DNA from: Cololabis saira
Lineage: Eukaryota; Chordata; Actinopteri; Beloniformes; Belonidae
Assembly (NCBI RefSeq): GCF_033807715.1
Contig: NC_084607.1
Coordinates: 13,122,941-13,186,940, forward strand
Length of the DNA: 64,000 nt
Direction: 5' to 3'
Shown: in pieces, positions 10,441 through 25,200 of the stretch
Numbering within the stretch: position 1 is the stretch's first letter
How the letters are laid out: each line of letters begins with the position of its first letter
The notes under the pieces: model-generated
Told to the model about the DNA's origin: nothing
Seen by the model: the letters and a program-made list of their open reading frames with translations, nothing else
Database searches by the model: none
Position numbers and translations under genes: made by a program

Positions 10441-13400
10441 GAGCAGCGTCGCGTCGTCTTCCGGGTGAATCCCCTCCCCCGGGGGAAAACCCCACCCGGG
10501 GGGAAATCTCGAGCATGCGCAGACTGTAATATCCATGTCCCCGTTCACATGGCATTAACAAGGCGGTTGCGACTGGCTTGGGACTGGCTTATCTAGGTGC
10601 TGCAAGCGGGTTGATGAATCCAGTCTGATCAGATTACTTGACTGACTTAAGGTGTTCACATGCAGTTTAAAAGTCAGTACGATGTGTGCAAATGATCTCC
10701 AACCAGTTTGAATCGCTGCATGTGCACGTACTGACTCACTTTAGTAAGAAGACACTTGCAAAATGAAATCAAAGTAATGAGGGGTGAAAACAAAGGTTGA
10801 TTACATCCTCCTGGAGGTAAAAAAAAGGGAGATTATTTGTTTTTGTGAGTAAAAAAGTAGTAGCAGAACCGTCACACTTTCATCAACTCATCATATACAG
10901 TTCTCCAAGCGGTCAGTCAAGTTTAGTTAATGAATGACATTAAAATTACACCATGATTAATACATAGTAAATAGGTCATGGTTGATTATTATTATCATCT
11001 TATTGTATTTTATTTTATTGCTGAAGGCAGTGCAAGGAAGTTCCACAGTGATGTAAAGCAATGCAAGGAACAATGACAGAGCCCAAACAGAGTTTGGAAT
11101 AAATAGGGTGCTAATTATTCAAACTGCAGAGGAAATGAGTGGTGATGCAACTGAGTAGAAAGAGCAACAAAGCAGAGAAAGTGAAAGAAAAGCAGGAGAG
11201 ACTGGACGCTGAACCTACAGGAAAACATGCCCCTGTCAATGACACCTACACAGAGAAGATGCAGAGGTAGTTGAGACTTTTGTCAATCAATATATCTGAT
11301 GGCAACGAGTCAGACGCTGCCAGGTGTCCCTTTGATATGTGTACAGCTATCCCCTAAATAACTGGTGGAGGAAAAGGAGGTTATACGGCTGCCACCAACA
11401 CCCTTCCAATTAAAACCCCTACTTAATCAGTGCTATTTAAAGAAGCCCATACATCCCCAATGGCAGGAAACGTGCTAACAAGGGGGTAGATGAACTGCAC
11501 AATGTTGCTCTGATTCACCTTTTCTGCTCCCCTCTTTCTGCAGATATATTGTGCGCATGTCAAATTCAAAATATAATCAAAACACAGGGAAAAATTACAC
11601 TTGCTTGTGCATTTTCCTACGATGCACCATATATTTTATTTTAGTCAATTTTATCAATTCAACAATGACTCATCCCCGGAAACACTTTGAAAATAGCAAT
11701 AAAAAAAATGCAAATATATGCAAAACATTTAAACCTGTTATCTGTTTGAAAATAGCACAATAAGGACATGTGAGATGTTGATGCAGGGAAAGTGAACAGA
11801 GCTCTAGTTCCCTTGTTTGGGAACTAAGGAGAAAGAGTTGAGAGATACTGAAGGGAAAATGTTTTCACAATCTCATTTTATGTGGGGTGTCAGCTGTTCA
11901 GCATTTCAGCAGTCATGTTGTTGGAACATGCAGATTGTGTTTGGAGTTGTCCACTGTCTTTTAGGATAGTATTAATGGCTTCTTTACAGATGTGAATGTT
12001 TTCTATGCTATATGTGTACTAATGCACTCCCAGCCCTCACCTCCATCCAATAGTTATGGATCATGGATGCAGGCAGTTAACAATTTAGATGATCCTTTTT
12101 ATCTCAAGATGTGCAGTGACTTCCAAAAAGACTTCTAGACTTTGAATCATCTGCCCACAGGACAATTTCCTACTTTGTCTCAGTGTTTTGCAGATGAATT
12201 GGAGCCCAGAAAGCCTGCAGCATTGCTGCGACTTCCAGTCTTTTTTTTTTAATGATAGTTTTAGTTTGCATTTATTCAGCAACAAACTCTGCCCTTTGAA
12301 GATAGTTTTCAGAGGTGGAGTCGTGCATTGATTGCCAGTACAGAGTCGTAATTTCTAAAAGGTTTGTTTTCCCCTTTTTTCCATAGATTTACACAATTTC
12401 CCAAGATCCAAGTGAAATGTCATTGGAATACTTTGGCCAAAACACTGCAGAGATCCAATACAACTGCTCACCATTTACTTTTACTGTGCTTGCATTTTTA
12501 ACAAATTCAGTATTTCCATAATGTAATTCGGACTCATGTGGTTTAAGCAAACAATTAGAGAGACACAGGCCTGTGGAAACCAGAATAATGATGGTGGTTT
12601 TATAAAATGAAGACATATGATATTATAGAGGAACCATGTTCGATATTGGAGGTGGATGGATTGGATCCTAAAGTTGACATATAGTTTTAAATCATAACTG
12701 ATTATTAAAGCGTTAAATGCATTTATGTCAACACAAAGCAGTTCCCTTAAATTAAGGATATCTGACATCTTTTATGCTTTAGTCCTTATGCCTGTCAATC
12801 TTATTTCTTTGGCAGATTTGTCTACATTTGCTGTTTATACGTAAAAGAGAAATTGTGAGAATGAAAACTGCTCTGCCAGAGGTTTTCCAGGTCTCTGTGA
12901 AAGAGCAATATGCCATGTGTCTATCTAACAATAATTCAATCCTGTCACTCCCCAGTAAACTCGCACAGAACTTTGAGTAGTCCGTTTTTAAAACTCACAT
13001 GGTTTGTTTAGTTCTATGTTCAGTTTCTTGATTTGGAGGCTTTCTCTTGATGTTTGAGCATGTTTGCAAGTGTTTGTACATTTGTACCATATTGTATTTT
13101 GGTGATGTTTTCATCATTTGTGCTTCAGTATTTGTGGAGCTTTTGTCATAGAGTTTTCTTTATGTTTGTGTTGTTTGCTTTAACTCCTCAGCCTGCTGTG
13201 CCATTTTTCTACTGGGGTGGTCTGATCACAAAACATTGTCATTTCAACAGGCCTTTTTTTTTCTAAATTGACGTATTTTCCTCACCCAGTGAGGAAAGGA
13301 AATAATAAGTGCTCAAGTAAAGCAAACAAAAAAAATAAATAATAATATCTGGCGCAAAGAACTGGATGGTGTTATTCAATGTTGTTGAGCATCTCTCAGA

Positions 13401-16400
13401 ATTTCCCCAGCTCAAAAGGAGGTTTCATCTCGGTCCAAACTTTGTGGCATACAGTGGGAGGGAAAACATTTTGGCAGTCAGTATTTTCTCCCTGTGAAAA
13501 GAGCTCATTAGCATCTCTTGCCCTCAACTGAGCTTTACAGACAAACCTTCCCCTCGTGTTGAATACAAATCCCACATCTTTAATTTAGACCGAGTCACCC
13601 AAAACCCAAAATCTGTGAAACTCAAACTTGACTTTGAGAGGAAGCATGGTACATTAAGGTATCAAATCAGGGAATAAGTTTAGATATAAGTAAAAGTGCC
13701 TGACAAGAAAAAAGAAATGCATAAATCGCAAAATTGCCTCCCTTAGTAAATCAAGGCTGTTTATATTATATATTCTACTACAGCATAATTATGTTCCATT
13801 TTGATTTATGACCTTATAAGAAGAATCATTTTCATTACACAAATATTTGAAAAGAGATCGCTTCTGTTGTATGTTCTGTTATTTATTCAAGGGAAGTACT
13901 AACAATGTGGTATATAAAACTTAATTTCAAAGCAACATTCAACTTCACTTTAAAGGCAATAAATACTGATGACAAAGGGCGTTGCTTTCTGAGGTACTAA
14001 GGAAAAGATATGCATCTGTGATGCTGTGAACTTTACAAAAGAGCATAATTTTAATATGAAAGGCACAAAAAGAAATGAATCCCTTTCAAGATTTTGAAAA
14101 CAAGCTCACTAAAATCCCTGCCATGCTTTAACCATATGACCCTGTATAGTTAAATTAGGTTCCTTCAATTTTACCATAACAATAAGTCACAATTAAACAT
14201 ATAGTTATAATGTGGTGGTGGAGTGATGGACTAAAGTCGTGCTTTGGCTTTTCCCTGTGTGAGATAATTGGCCTTGTTAAGATTATTGACAGAGCTGTTT
14301 CAGACTGTCCTATATGTGAGTCTGATTAAAGGCCAATCCCAAGCAGCAATTGGCATGTTTGAGAAGCCGCTCTCCAAGAAATAGCTGAACGAATATAATT
14401 ATATTTTGTAATTTAGCAGCACTTAGAATTACGTTTCAATTGTAAGTGTGAAAAAATAATCTTACACTTAGCTATTTAGTCATCATCTTTTGAAATTAAC
14501 AGTTAATATGCAGAGAATTGCAAGTGAATAATCTAAACTGAGTGTAAAAGCTTTAACACTTTCCATTCATTAAGGTTTAATGAGTAAATCAACTTTCAAT
14601 GCAATTGTATGCTCAAATTTGTTATTCTTAAATAGGAACATTGGTATGCCTATATTGAGCCTCCCATTTCATTTAACGCACGCATAACTCCATGTTCAAT
14701 AAAAACGCAGGTCTCTAGTTGCACTGAAAAAAAAGAATAGCAAAAACTGTCTCCCAGCTGGAAAGCACCTTATAGTAGAGAAAATGTTATGATTCATCAA
14801 GTGTTTTCTGCATAAGAACGTTGTTAGGTTATTGGAAGGTTAACAATAGCTTGAAGAATGTGTGAGATTAACATAAAATCACCATAAAACTGAGCTGTAC
14901 GTCAGTCAATATTTCAGAGGCTTTCCAACTTCCCAATCGTCTCAATTATTGTCTTGCTTTTCTGACCTTCCCTGAATTAAGAACAGAAAGAAAGATGTTT
15001 CCTTTCCTGCTACGGATCACCCATAAAACGTGAACGAACAGTAGCGCATCCATTTCTACGAAAGAATAATGACTCCCTGCATCATAAAACTTTAACTTTT
15101 AACTTTCTGATGTAAATAGTTTAATTATTACCTAATTCTGAAAATATGCTTGAAAGATGTTGAAAATGAATTTAAAAGACGCTCAAGCTGATTGAAAAGA
15201 AAACTAATCACATCTGTTGCAAGTTTTTTTCAATGTCCCTTTAATACAAGAGTAAATAAAGCAACAACTGGTCTAAGGAAGTATAAAAACGTTTCAGTTT
15301 CTCAACTGACCACTTGCAGCGACAGCAACTCAACATCTCATTTGACCTCCATTTTAAAATGTCCAACTTTGAAGAAGAAAACTTCAAAGGTGGAGTTAGG
15401 AGCAGTTTCAGCATGTGGTCGTGCTGGGATTTATTCTTATGTTAATGACCTATTGTGAGGGGAATGCAACTAACTACTGAGTTGAATTATTTGTGCCTTG
15501 TCCCTACTGGAACTGAACAAAGGCTTGATGGTAAAAAGCTTTCATAACAAAAGATCTTTGGATCTACGCATGTAGGATACCACCAGTGTAGAAGGAACAA
15601 GCTTCAGCAGAAGCTGTGCAGAGACAAAGGCCGTAAACATACAAAAAAAAAAAAAAGATTTCAAGCTGTGCAGCAGGAATAAGCACGAGGCAGGGACACA
15701 TTTATCTTGTATTTAAATATCTGCATTAGAGCTACAATTACAGATTCTTGCAAGTTTATTGACGGCTCCTCTTACTGAGAGTGCATCGTAAAAATGAAGC
15801 TTAAGTATTAGACATTCAGAGACTGCCCTTCTCATTTTCTATATTAGACAGCGCCACAATCATGCACTATTAGACCCCGTAAAGCTGCTGAAAAGCTTAA
15901 AGGTTTCTCTCAATCTCCTGTCTTTTTTTTCCTGCAGCAACAGCTGGAAGATTGATTTCTCAGATCTTAAATCATCTGTGATGCAGAAGGTAAAGAAATA
16001 ATTGCTTATTTTGTAAAAGCAACCACTGTAATAAAAGGCTGTGGTACTTCACATTTTATGATGATAGTGAATTACTGCCAGAAGATGATATTTCATACTA
16101 TCTGTATTCTATACCAGCACAGCTTTCAACAAACTGGCCCAAATGGCATGCTAATGATAACGTTGTTGCTCATCAGATTAGCGCCCTTTGAACCCTGAAA
16201 TTAAGTGGAAGGTGAGTAACAATAGTGACTATTTATGGCTTTGGTGAAAACTGACGCTTTCTGAAACAACAGTGTTATATCTGCATCAGTGGCCTGTCTC
16301 GAGTCGCACAGCTTGTGCGTTTGCTGCTGCAGACACTTCGAAAGGTCCGTTGAATCCAAATGCAACCATTTTATCATTTATCATTTTATCACGTGCTCTC

Positions 16401-19274
16401 ATGGAAGAGTTGGCTTTCTTATTGTCCCATTATGTAGAGAAATCCTTTGACGCAGCAGGGCTGGGAGGTAATTTTACACTCTGTAGCGAAAATGCTTTAA
16501 TTTATAAAGAATATTGGAAAGAATGCACATCATCCGCAGTATTGTTCATTGTGCTGCTTGAAAAGTATAGTCATTTAGAGAAGAAAATTGCTTTGTTTCA
16601 TCCCATAGTCCCATAATGAGTATTGTAAATTTGTAAAAAAATGCGCAATTTCATAATGTGGGTACGCTTCATCTTTTTATCCATTATTATTTGTTTTTGA
16701 TTGCGAGAATAATGAAACGAAGATCACATTTAGTGACCATATTCAGAGAGCTTGTTCTCTTCCATCTTGTATTCGAGTATCTATATCATGTTAAATTAGA
16801 TAACAGCGATAACTTACTGTAATACTGAAGGTAAATCTTTAATGATTCACAAAGGACACCATAAAGCGCCACAGGAAATAAGTTTTTGGAGCTGAGTCTG
16901 GTGTTGCTAGGAGTGAAATATGCATAAAATATGAACCCAGACGACGCACCGTAACAGATGTTTTACACAGTCCTCTATATGATCTATGTATATTTCTGTA
17001 TTTATTATCTATCTCCTAACCACGATGGGCTAAGGTGCATGAATGCAGTATCTTGCATCTGCCTCCCAGTTGTCAGCAGATGCAAGATGTTGGCTGTATC
17101 TGGTAGTGTTGCTGAAAAGCTGACCTTTAACGCATCTTGAGAATTAAGGTTTTGCATACAAATGATGGGATTCCTGAGCTGTCTGACCAAGCGTTCACAG
17201 AGCACATCTTTTCCTGGTGCTTTTTATTTCCCTTTGAGAATAATCAACTCAAACCTTGTTATTACCTAAGTTTGTGCTCACCATCTGTCTCTTTGGAAAA
17301 GTATTGTTGTGGATGAGTTGGTATTAAAGTGGAGCGCATGCCAATTTGGGGTTATTTAATTAGTCATTACAAACCGTATGGTTTTGAAGCCAGTGCAGTT
17401 TAATCAGCTATGCAAATGCCTGACCCATATTGGAAACACAATTATGCAGGAGATGTCAGATCTCTGGAGCGATGCAACAATGCCACCTACTGAGAATAAG
17501 TTGTATGTACTCATTAAACATTCAGACACCAACCTGTTCTCACCTCCAGAGTGTAGAAAACTACAATTTTATCAGCTGCAACCCATTTTGGTGGGGTGCT
17601 GACATTTTGTCTTTAGCTGTTGAGGCATCGCTGCAAGCTTTTTATCCAGAAACAAGGACAGGCTACTAGAAAAGATGCCTTTTGTCATGCCATCAGATTT
17701 TTGCATTTGTTAGAATTTAAACCGTCTCCAGAGTAACAGCTAGCAAGTCTTTTCTGAAAGACAAGTATATGACTCCAGAAATGAGAAACTAATCAAAAGC
17801 ATGTTAATTAAATTGGAAAACTCTATATAATCAGTGAGGATACTGTACAAACTTCACAGGATGACCGTAGTATTTGTGCTCCAACTGTTTATTTTTCAAG
17901 TCCAGAGATGACATAACCACTTCTAATGTTGAAATGTGCTTTACATTTATTAAGTCTTGAAAAAGAGGAAAATATCTTAAATGCAATTTAAAAAAAAAGG
18001 TATATACAAAATTCTTGTAACAAGAAAGGCACCAAAGACACATGAGCATCAACTGGAAATGTAATGCTTTCTGCTGGCTCTATAACAACGTAAAAAACAT
18101 GAAGTGGCTAAACTTCTGAACTCCAAAAAAAACATTATTAGAAACAAAACTATGTACTTAAGCTTTTCTCTTGCAAAGAAACGATCTTTATTTGAATGGT
18201 TAAAAGGCTAATAAGACAATAGTGGTGTTGTGATAGCTAAAATATATATTATATATCATTTAAATATAAAAGTTTTAATGGAGCAATTGTTTGTGTGTGC
18301 ATTTATTACTCCCTTTTGTGGCTACAGGCTACCCGCTGTGTGCAAGGAGAAGAAGAACAACATCAGAAATATCTTATTACGAAATACAACTGCTGTCAAA
18401 CATTAACATTTTATTTATACACATTTGTAATAAATTATTTTTAGTACAATTCTCAGGTTGTGATTGTTAGAAAATAACATCTACTTTATTTCCTTGCAAC
18501 TGATGAAGGTTTAAAATAAAATGATGATATGGCTATGATTGTCTGAACATTTCAGAGTCTGTTTACGGTCATGTTATTGGGCTTTACCATGACAGGAGAG
18601 CTGTGCACACCTTTGGCCTCGCCAACTGCTAAAAATTAAAAGAAAAATAAGATAAAATAAAATAATGGAGCGTTCTTGAACCAAACCTCATCCATCTCGC
18701 AGTGACACTCAACACTGTTTCAACCGTATAGTGGCACGCTTGAGACGAATGAGAACCCAAACAGGTCATAAATTGTGGTTTCTGCAGCGGGGTGGGCCAC
18801 TGCATCAGAGTTCAGTTTCAATGAAAACAAAAGCAGGCGAGATAACTTCCGCCCGAGTATTAACACTCAGTGTAAAGATGGCAGCAGCACTAATGCTCCT
18901 CTTCTTCTGCTACTACTGCTTCTTTTCACGTTTAGGAGTTAAAGTGTCATCAGGCTGTGGAACGGGGGAAGGAACTTCCCCTTTACCTGCACCTAAGAAC
19001 TGTTCATCGAAACTACTGCAAAAAATACTGAAAACATTGCATTAAAAAAAATTAAAAAATAAAATAACCTTGCCGTTTGGAGAGTGGGCATCAGGGATGA
19101 CATTAATGTAATGCAAGCCAAGAGGAAGATTCTGTTAGCACCGTCGCTATGTGTACATAAGGTGCCTCACTCGAGAAATCAAACGCTTACGTCTGGTTAC
19201 CCTCGCAGTCCTGCCCATAAGGTGACATGGTTTCTTTAGAATTGGCCCATTTTTTTTTTTTTTTATATTAGCCA
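10441..19274. other. Gene-free stretch, containing the probable trip10 3' UTR at its right end
   Basis: No conserved exon is visible on either strand. Sequence is AT-rich with A and T homopolymers. The right-hand kilobase (about 18,300-19,274) probably contains the 3' UTR of trip10, which is transcribed leftwards from its stop at 19,275. Candidate poly(A) signals on the minus strand (TTTATT on plus) lie near 18,412 and 18,486; which one is used cannot be told from sequence. Confidence 0.5.
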
Positions 19275-22200
19275 TCATTTGTTTAAAGTGATGGTGACAT
19301 AAGATGTAGGAATGTAGCCTTCGTCTCCATTGTTCCTTCGAACGCGGGTCCAGCCGTCCCCTTTGTCCTCTTCAACCACAGCCAGGACCTCTCCTTCCTG
19401 CATAGAGATGGTTCCCTCACTGGCCCCTGAAAGGATAAGACGGGTAACATTCATACATTTATTCCATTTACGCATATAAAACTTGCACTGTATCCAGCTA
19501 AAACTAATAAAAATCCTTTTTTCCAGAAAAACATCATCTTTATAATAACTCACACCCTACACTCACACCATACATGTGGTACAGAGTTTCTCCAATATAA
19601 TCAACACAACAACCGTGGTAAATAAAACTCAATCATTCAATCTTTAAGGACTGGGATGTTTTAATCACGCATCAAAGCCTTCACTCATATCGACGTACCA
19701 GGGAAGTTGTACATGGCTGTGCATTTCCCAATAGGAGTGGTCAGTTCTTCATCCTCAAAGTCATCGTCAAACTCGGCGTAAATGGCTTGGGAAGGATCGG
19801 GGGTGCTTTCATCGGAATGAGCTCCGTCAGGGCTGGAAAGGGAAGACGACGGTCAAGCCTGTGCTCCAAATGTGAAGTGTGCCGGGGGATGTTAATCTCA
19901 CCTGTACACGTCATGAGCTCCATTATTGTTAAACGTGTGAGTTTTATAGCGCAGCGTGTCCCCTCGACCACCCGCTTCCGCCAGCCAGGTCTGCAGAGGA
20001 GCACAAGAACAAGAACAACAAAAAAGAGAAAGAAACACTGAAGATTACAAGGTTACTGAAGAAAACAACCTAATAATAGATTAGGATTATGTAATAAAGG
20101 TTTCATAGTAAAAAGTGTCAACCAAGGTGAGGATTACCTCATACTTGTTCATCTCCCCCCTGAGTCTCTCTATATTCTGGGATGTCTGGGTGATTTGGGA
20201 TGCAAGACTGGCTGGATCTCCCATCTGAGGATTTTTCTCATAAACATCTTTCATCTTTCCGAGTGCTTCACTGAAGGGAAACAGAAGGAAGGACACAGCA
20301 ATGAGGGAGAGACGGGAAAGTGACTTTCGGTCAAAGATGTTCCCTGCAAAGCTCAGGGGTGGGTAAACAATTGAAAATGCGCACACAAAAGGCACAGAAT
20401 TGTTTACACTGCATGAATATTGCATCTACGCTTCCAGCAGGGAGGATCTAACAGAGAATGTTATTAATATTCAGGATACCCAGAAATAAACACGACACAC
20501 CTCTGATCGACTTCCTTCTGCAACTCTTTGCAGATTTCTTCCAATTTCTGTTGTAACCTCTTCCTGCGCTGCTCTGGGGGGAGATGGGCAAAGTCCTCCG
20601 TCACTGTGGGCTGCAAGAGGTCACAGGAAGGGCGGGTTCACACTGAACACAGGTTTAAGTTTAACAGTTACACAGGCATTGGCTGCTGTGGCCCACATAC
20701 AACATACAACTTCTGGGAAACACCAGCCCTGTGGTCTGAGATCAGCTCAGGGGACAATGTTTGTCACATCATCTACTTACACATTTCAGTTAGTCTCACG
20801 TTAATAGAAGTCCAAATTATGTATAGTTCACGAGCGAGCTGAGCACAAAACCACCACCCATGGACAAACAAACAGAACCGAGCACCCATAACAGCTTTTT
20901 AAAGTCAGTTTTCTTTTTGACAGCAAAAATAGAAAATAGTCTTAAAAAAAAAAAAACAGCAACAACAAAGACTTGGATGGAACAGGTACCATGAAAATGT
21001 GTACAATCAAAGCCAATTCCAAACTGTAGTACTGAATATTCAATTTCCTTTTGCGTCAACAAACATGTCTCCCTTTGTCCACCACCAGGTGGCCACCTCT
21101 TCAATACAAACTCAAAAGGACGAGCCGTTTGTCAGATAACTCCTCACTGAGCACTGAGACTTGAGCAGATATTGGTGCATTAAAGTAATAAGAGCTGTTG
21201 TAAAGGAGAGGTGGCCTTTATTGTGTAACAAAGTGAGACCCCCCACACCAGTTTTGTTGTCCATATTACCATGATCCTCTCCGGAGTAAATTTCTGGGAG
21301 GGAAGAGAAACAGCATATGTGTATAAAACAAAAGGAAAAAAGAAATACTCATAACTGATAGCGTTTCTTGCAGGTCCCTCTTAAAAAGATGATTACATAT
21401 TTGTAGCACATCTTGACAGCGAAAATAAAGAGTATCTAATGTAGATCTAAAACATGTAAACTGTCTTATGCATCTGAGGAAGTCAGAGGTTCTTGTAGAA
21501 GCATGAGCACACGACGATGAGCGAGCACTTATGAGTCGAGGTCTCCTGGCACCGTAGCCACTTCCTCCTGTCACTCACCGATCTCCTGAGGGTCCGGAAT
21601 GAAGAGATTCTGGGTTTGACAGTCTTATTGATCTCCTTCAAACAGTACGACAGGGGGTCCCGGCCAAACTTGGGGGAAGGTGATCCGTTAGGGGGCAAAG
21701 GGCTTGGGGTTGTGGAGAGAGAAGCGAGTGTGGAAGAGGAGAGCTGAGGTCGGGCAAGAGCAAAAAGTACCAGCACCCAAGAATAAGGTATGCAGGCGTA
21801 GGTTTGTGTATCAGGAGGAGGGGGATAAAAGAGAAAATCAGGGGGGAGGGGGAGGGAAGGACAAAAACAACAAGGTGACAAGGGAAAGAAAAAGACACTG
21901 TCAACACCTGAAAGTGCACCACAGTGCCTGGAAGACAACACTGCAGCAAAAACAGCACACAAGCCCAAAGAACATGAAAGAGCAAACACATCTTTGGCTT
22001 TCATAAGCGCATACATTGAAAAAAAAATGTTACAATAATAGTAATAGTGATAGGGGGTCATTATATGCCAGTTCAACTAATCCTCTCAGCTCAGGGGGCA
22101 GAGTTAAAAGTTCATGAGATCCTGCCAAGTGGAAAAACTGCACTCTCTAAGTTGTTATTTATTCATTCATCAGTCTCTCAAGTTGGGACCACTGAGCAAA

Positions 22201-25200
22201 ATGTCCTAATGAATGCATATTCCGAATCTCTCATATCTCCAAGGAGCTTATTAATACCCATCAAGCAGTTTTACCAACTTCACCAAGTGTAAGTGTCAAA
22301 AAGAGATTAAGAAAAACAAAGTATAGAAGAAATTCCTAATTATGAAATCAAACCACAGGCTGCAACACTCGAGTCGCCATTATTACCGAAAAACTGATAA
22401 TGGTGGAGACACTAAACCCTTTTTACTTTTGATATATCAGGCTTAGAAATGAACCCTGAATAAGGAGTTCAATGAAATACTTGCAGTTTGATAACGTGTC
22501 TACTGATATTACAAAATACAGCCTTATCTGATTAAGAACTACCACTTTTCTATTATTTTAGAAAAGCGGATGTAAATATTGTACCTTCAAATATCGGAAG
22601 TGGGTTTGTTAAGATCACACACTATATTTGGACAAAAAAAAAGTATTTATATCAATGTAGTCCTTGTGTTTTGAAAATGCAGGACTAAATAATTGTAGTC
22701 ACAAAAAAACTATATTGATACTTTGCAGGATCAACTTTGGTTGAAAAAAAGAGAAAATTAGTGGAGATATGAGTCTCTTTTTCACTTTTATTGTCAAGAA
22801 ACAGGCATTGTTGCTCTTATGATAAACATAAGAGCAACAATTTACAATAAAAGCTTGTTAATGTGTGAAATTTTCCCCAGAGGCTCTGAAAAGGTTTTAG
22901 TGGAGAGATTGAAGGTTTCCACAAAACTCCTAGAAATGAGATTTTCTTCTTTTTAAATAAACTACACATCTTAGGAGGAAAATAAATTACTATTCAGAAT
23001 TAACGTTTCTAAATGTATTTTTAACAATAATAATAATACAAAACTGACATAAAAATAACTGGACAAAACTGACCTAAAAATAACTGGGAGAGTAATGAAT
23101 GTTTGTGAACTGGCATGAAATGACCAGGAACATGAAAACTACACAGTAAGCAGCAACCAGCCATGGCTTCCACACTGGAGCAACACTGGCTCAACACTTT
23201 TAGACAAAGCTGATCAAAGATGACGGCCACAGTGAGCCCCAGTGAAGTCCATGAGGGGGACCAGCAGGACCAGATCACATCTATATTGCTTTGATTATGA
23301 CAACTGAATATGTTCCACAAAATCATCGTCACCAAAGCTTTCAAAAGCTGCCAGTTTGTGTTACTATGAACAGTGAAAATGAGTCCACTGTTGTATGTAA
23401 AGATAGTCCATTATCCAAATCAGCCTGCTCAGTCTTCATGATTCAAAATGTAAAATCATATTCAGAGTTAAAGCAGTGAAAGTCCTGACTCTGACCTACA
23501 TAGATAACGTATCAGCTAAAACCAGTGCAGTCGTTATAAATAGCTTCCATGATTACCACAGTGGGATTGAGCATATAGATTTTTAGGGTTTGACAAATGT
23601 TCGGTATTAGAAAGAGGTTAAACATGACAGCATGTTTGGGGTCAACAAAATAAATATATATCTATAAGGAAAGGTGAGGATGGAATCTATTAGCCAAATT
23701 ACACAGGAGGTTTATGCCTCCCAGTCTTCGATGGTGAATGTCTGCAACAGTCCTATGGCATCATCCCACGGGTAAACACTGAGAGCTGCAAGTACAGCTC
23801 TGTTATTATGTGAACATCTACAGCTTTGGTGCTACTTTTCTTGAGTTATGGGGATCTAAGTACAGGAGAGTAGTTGATGGGAATGTTTAGGGGTCAGACG
23901 TAAAACCAAAAGGTTCTCAAGCCAGGGCAGCCAGCCTTCTAGTCGGGCTCCTAAGGCTTAATTAGGAGAACATGGATGATGACACAGAGCTCTGTGCCAC
24001 ACATGTACACACAACAGTAAAAGCGCAAAGCGGAGCACAGCCGGTGAGACATGCAGAGAGAAGAGAGGCACTGAGCAAGCAAACACTGCAGGGGAGAGAG
24101 AAGAGGGTTGTTTTTAGTTGGGGGACTGGAGGAGGGGGGCCGTTAGCTGGTTAGTGGTCAGCCACTCATTCCACCGGTTTCATGTCGGATCTCTGAGATC
24201 TCACACATTTATTACAGCGTAGGTAGTCTTTTGAACCATTTTAGATACTGGAGAGCAAATACAGAAACGCCACTGCTGACAAAGTTCATCTGACCTGGAA
24301 AACATTCTAAAGTTGGTATAAGCATTTTATTGTGATGTGGCACATAATGCCCGCTTCTGGGCAGGATAATGGGGGCAGTGTGTTTGTGGATGCCTGTGGA
24401 GGAAAATTCAATGTTGTTTGGGTCCCGTGCTGTTGAAAGCACAAGCGCAGCAGAATGCTGACTAGCAGTCGACCTATTGGAAACCACACTGTGGAGATGA
24501 CGGGGGGGGTTGACGGTTTAGTCGTTTTCAGCCAGGGACAGAGTCATGCAAAGGACCTGTGCTGGGGTGTGTGTGCCAGATCACTGATAACGAAATTGAA
24601 GTAGCTCATGCATTAAAAGATAAGGAAGTGTTTACACTGTATTCTTTACATGTGAGTAGGCATGGGGCGATATACAATATTATCGTATATCGCGATAAAA
24701 AACGGCCGCGATAACGTTATCGTGGGGTACTGTAATTATCGCCAATTTTTTTTTTTTTTTTTTTTTTGGTCACACAAGGCTACCAGCCAGGTAGAAGCCA
24801 GTGTTATTTTTTTCATGTATTTTATTAATATTATTTATTATTATTATTTATTTAATATTTTTTCAGAGAGTAGTACAATCCGTGTGCATTTGACTACTGT
24901 GGCACTTTATTTTCACTCAATCTTTGTGTTGGCCATGCAGCTTTTGTTTTGTATACTACAGAGCAGTGCCTTTATTTTATTATTTTTCCAGAGAGCCGTA
25001 AGTAGCAGGCAGCCAGCCACTGTTAAAGTTTCAGAGAGTAATACAATCAGTGTGCATTTGGCTCTACTTTGTCACTTTATTTCTATTTGTCACTTATTTC
25101 TTTCGACTCTCAGGGAAGTATTTTCTTACAAAAAAAGAAAGTTCAAATAAGTACCGGTACTATAGTTTACACTTTGTAATGCATAACATTTACAGTACAC

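Noticed and set aside
12090..12245. Minus-strand text resembling a Tc1-like transposase (VLWADDSK..LFGSH)
   Set aside because: The match is short, frameshifted and not convincing enough to list as a feature.
16272..16616. 114-codon open frame
   Set aside because: No domain, no splice context and no conserved neighbour; probably chance.
21483..22076. 197-codon minus-strand open frame
   Set aside because: Only 21,579-21,743 is a real trip10 exon; the rest is intron read in frame.
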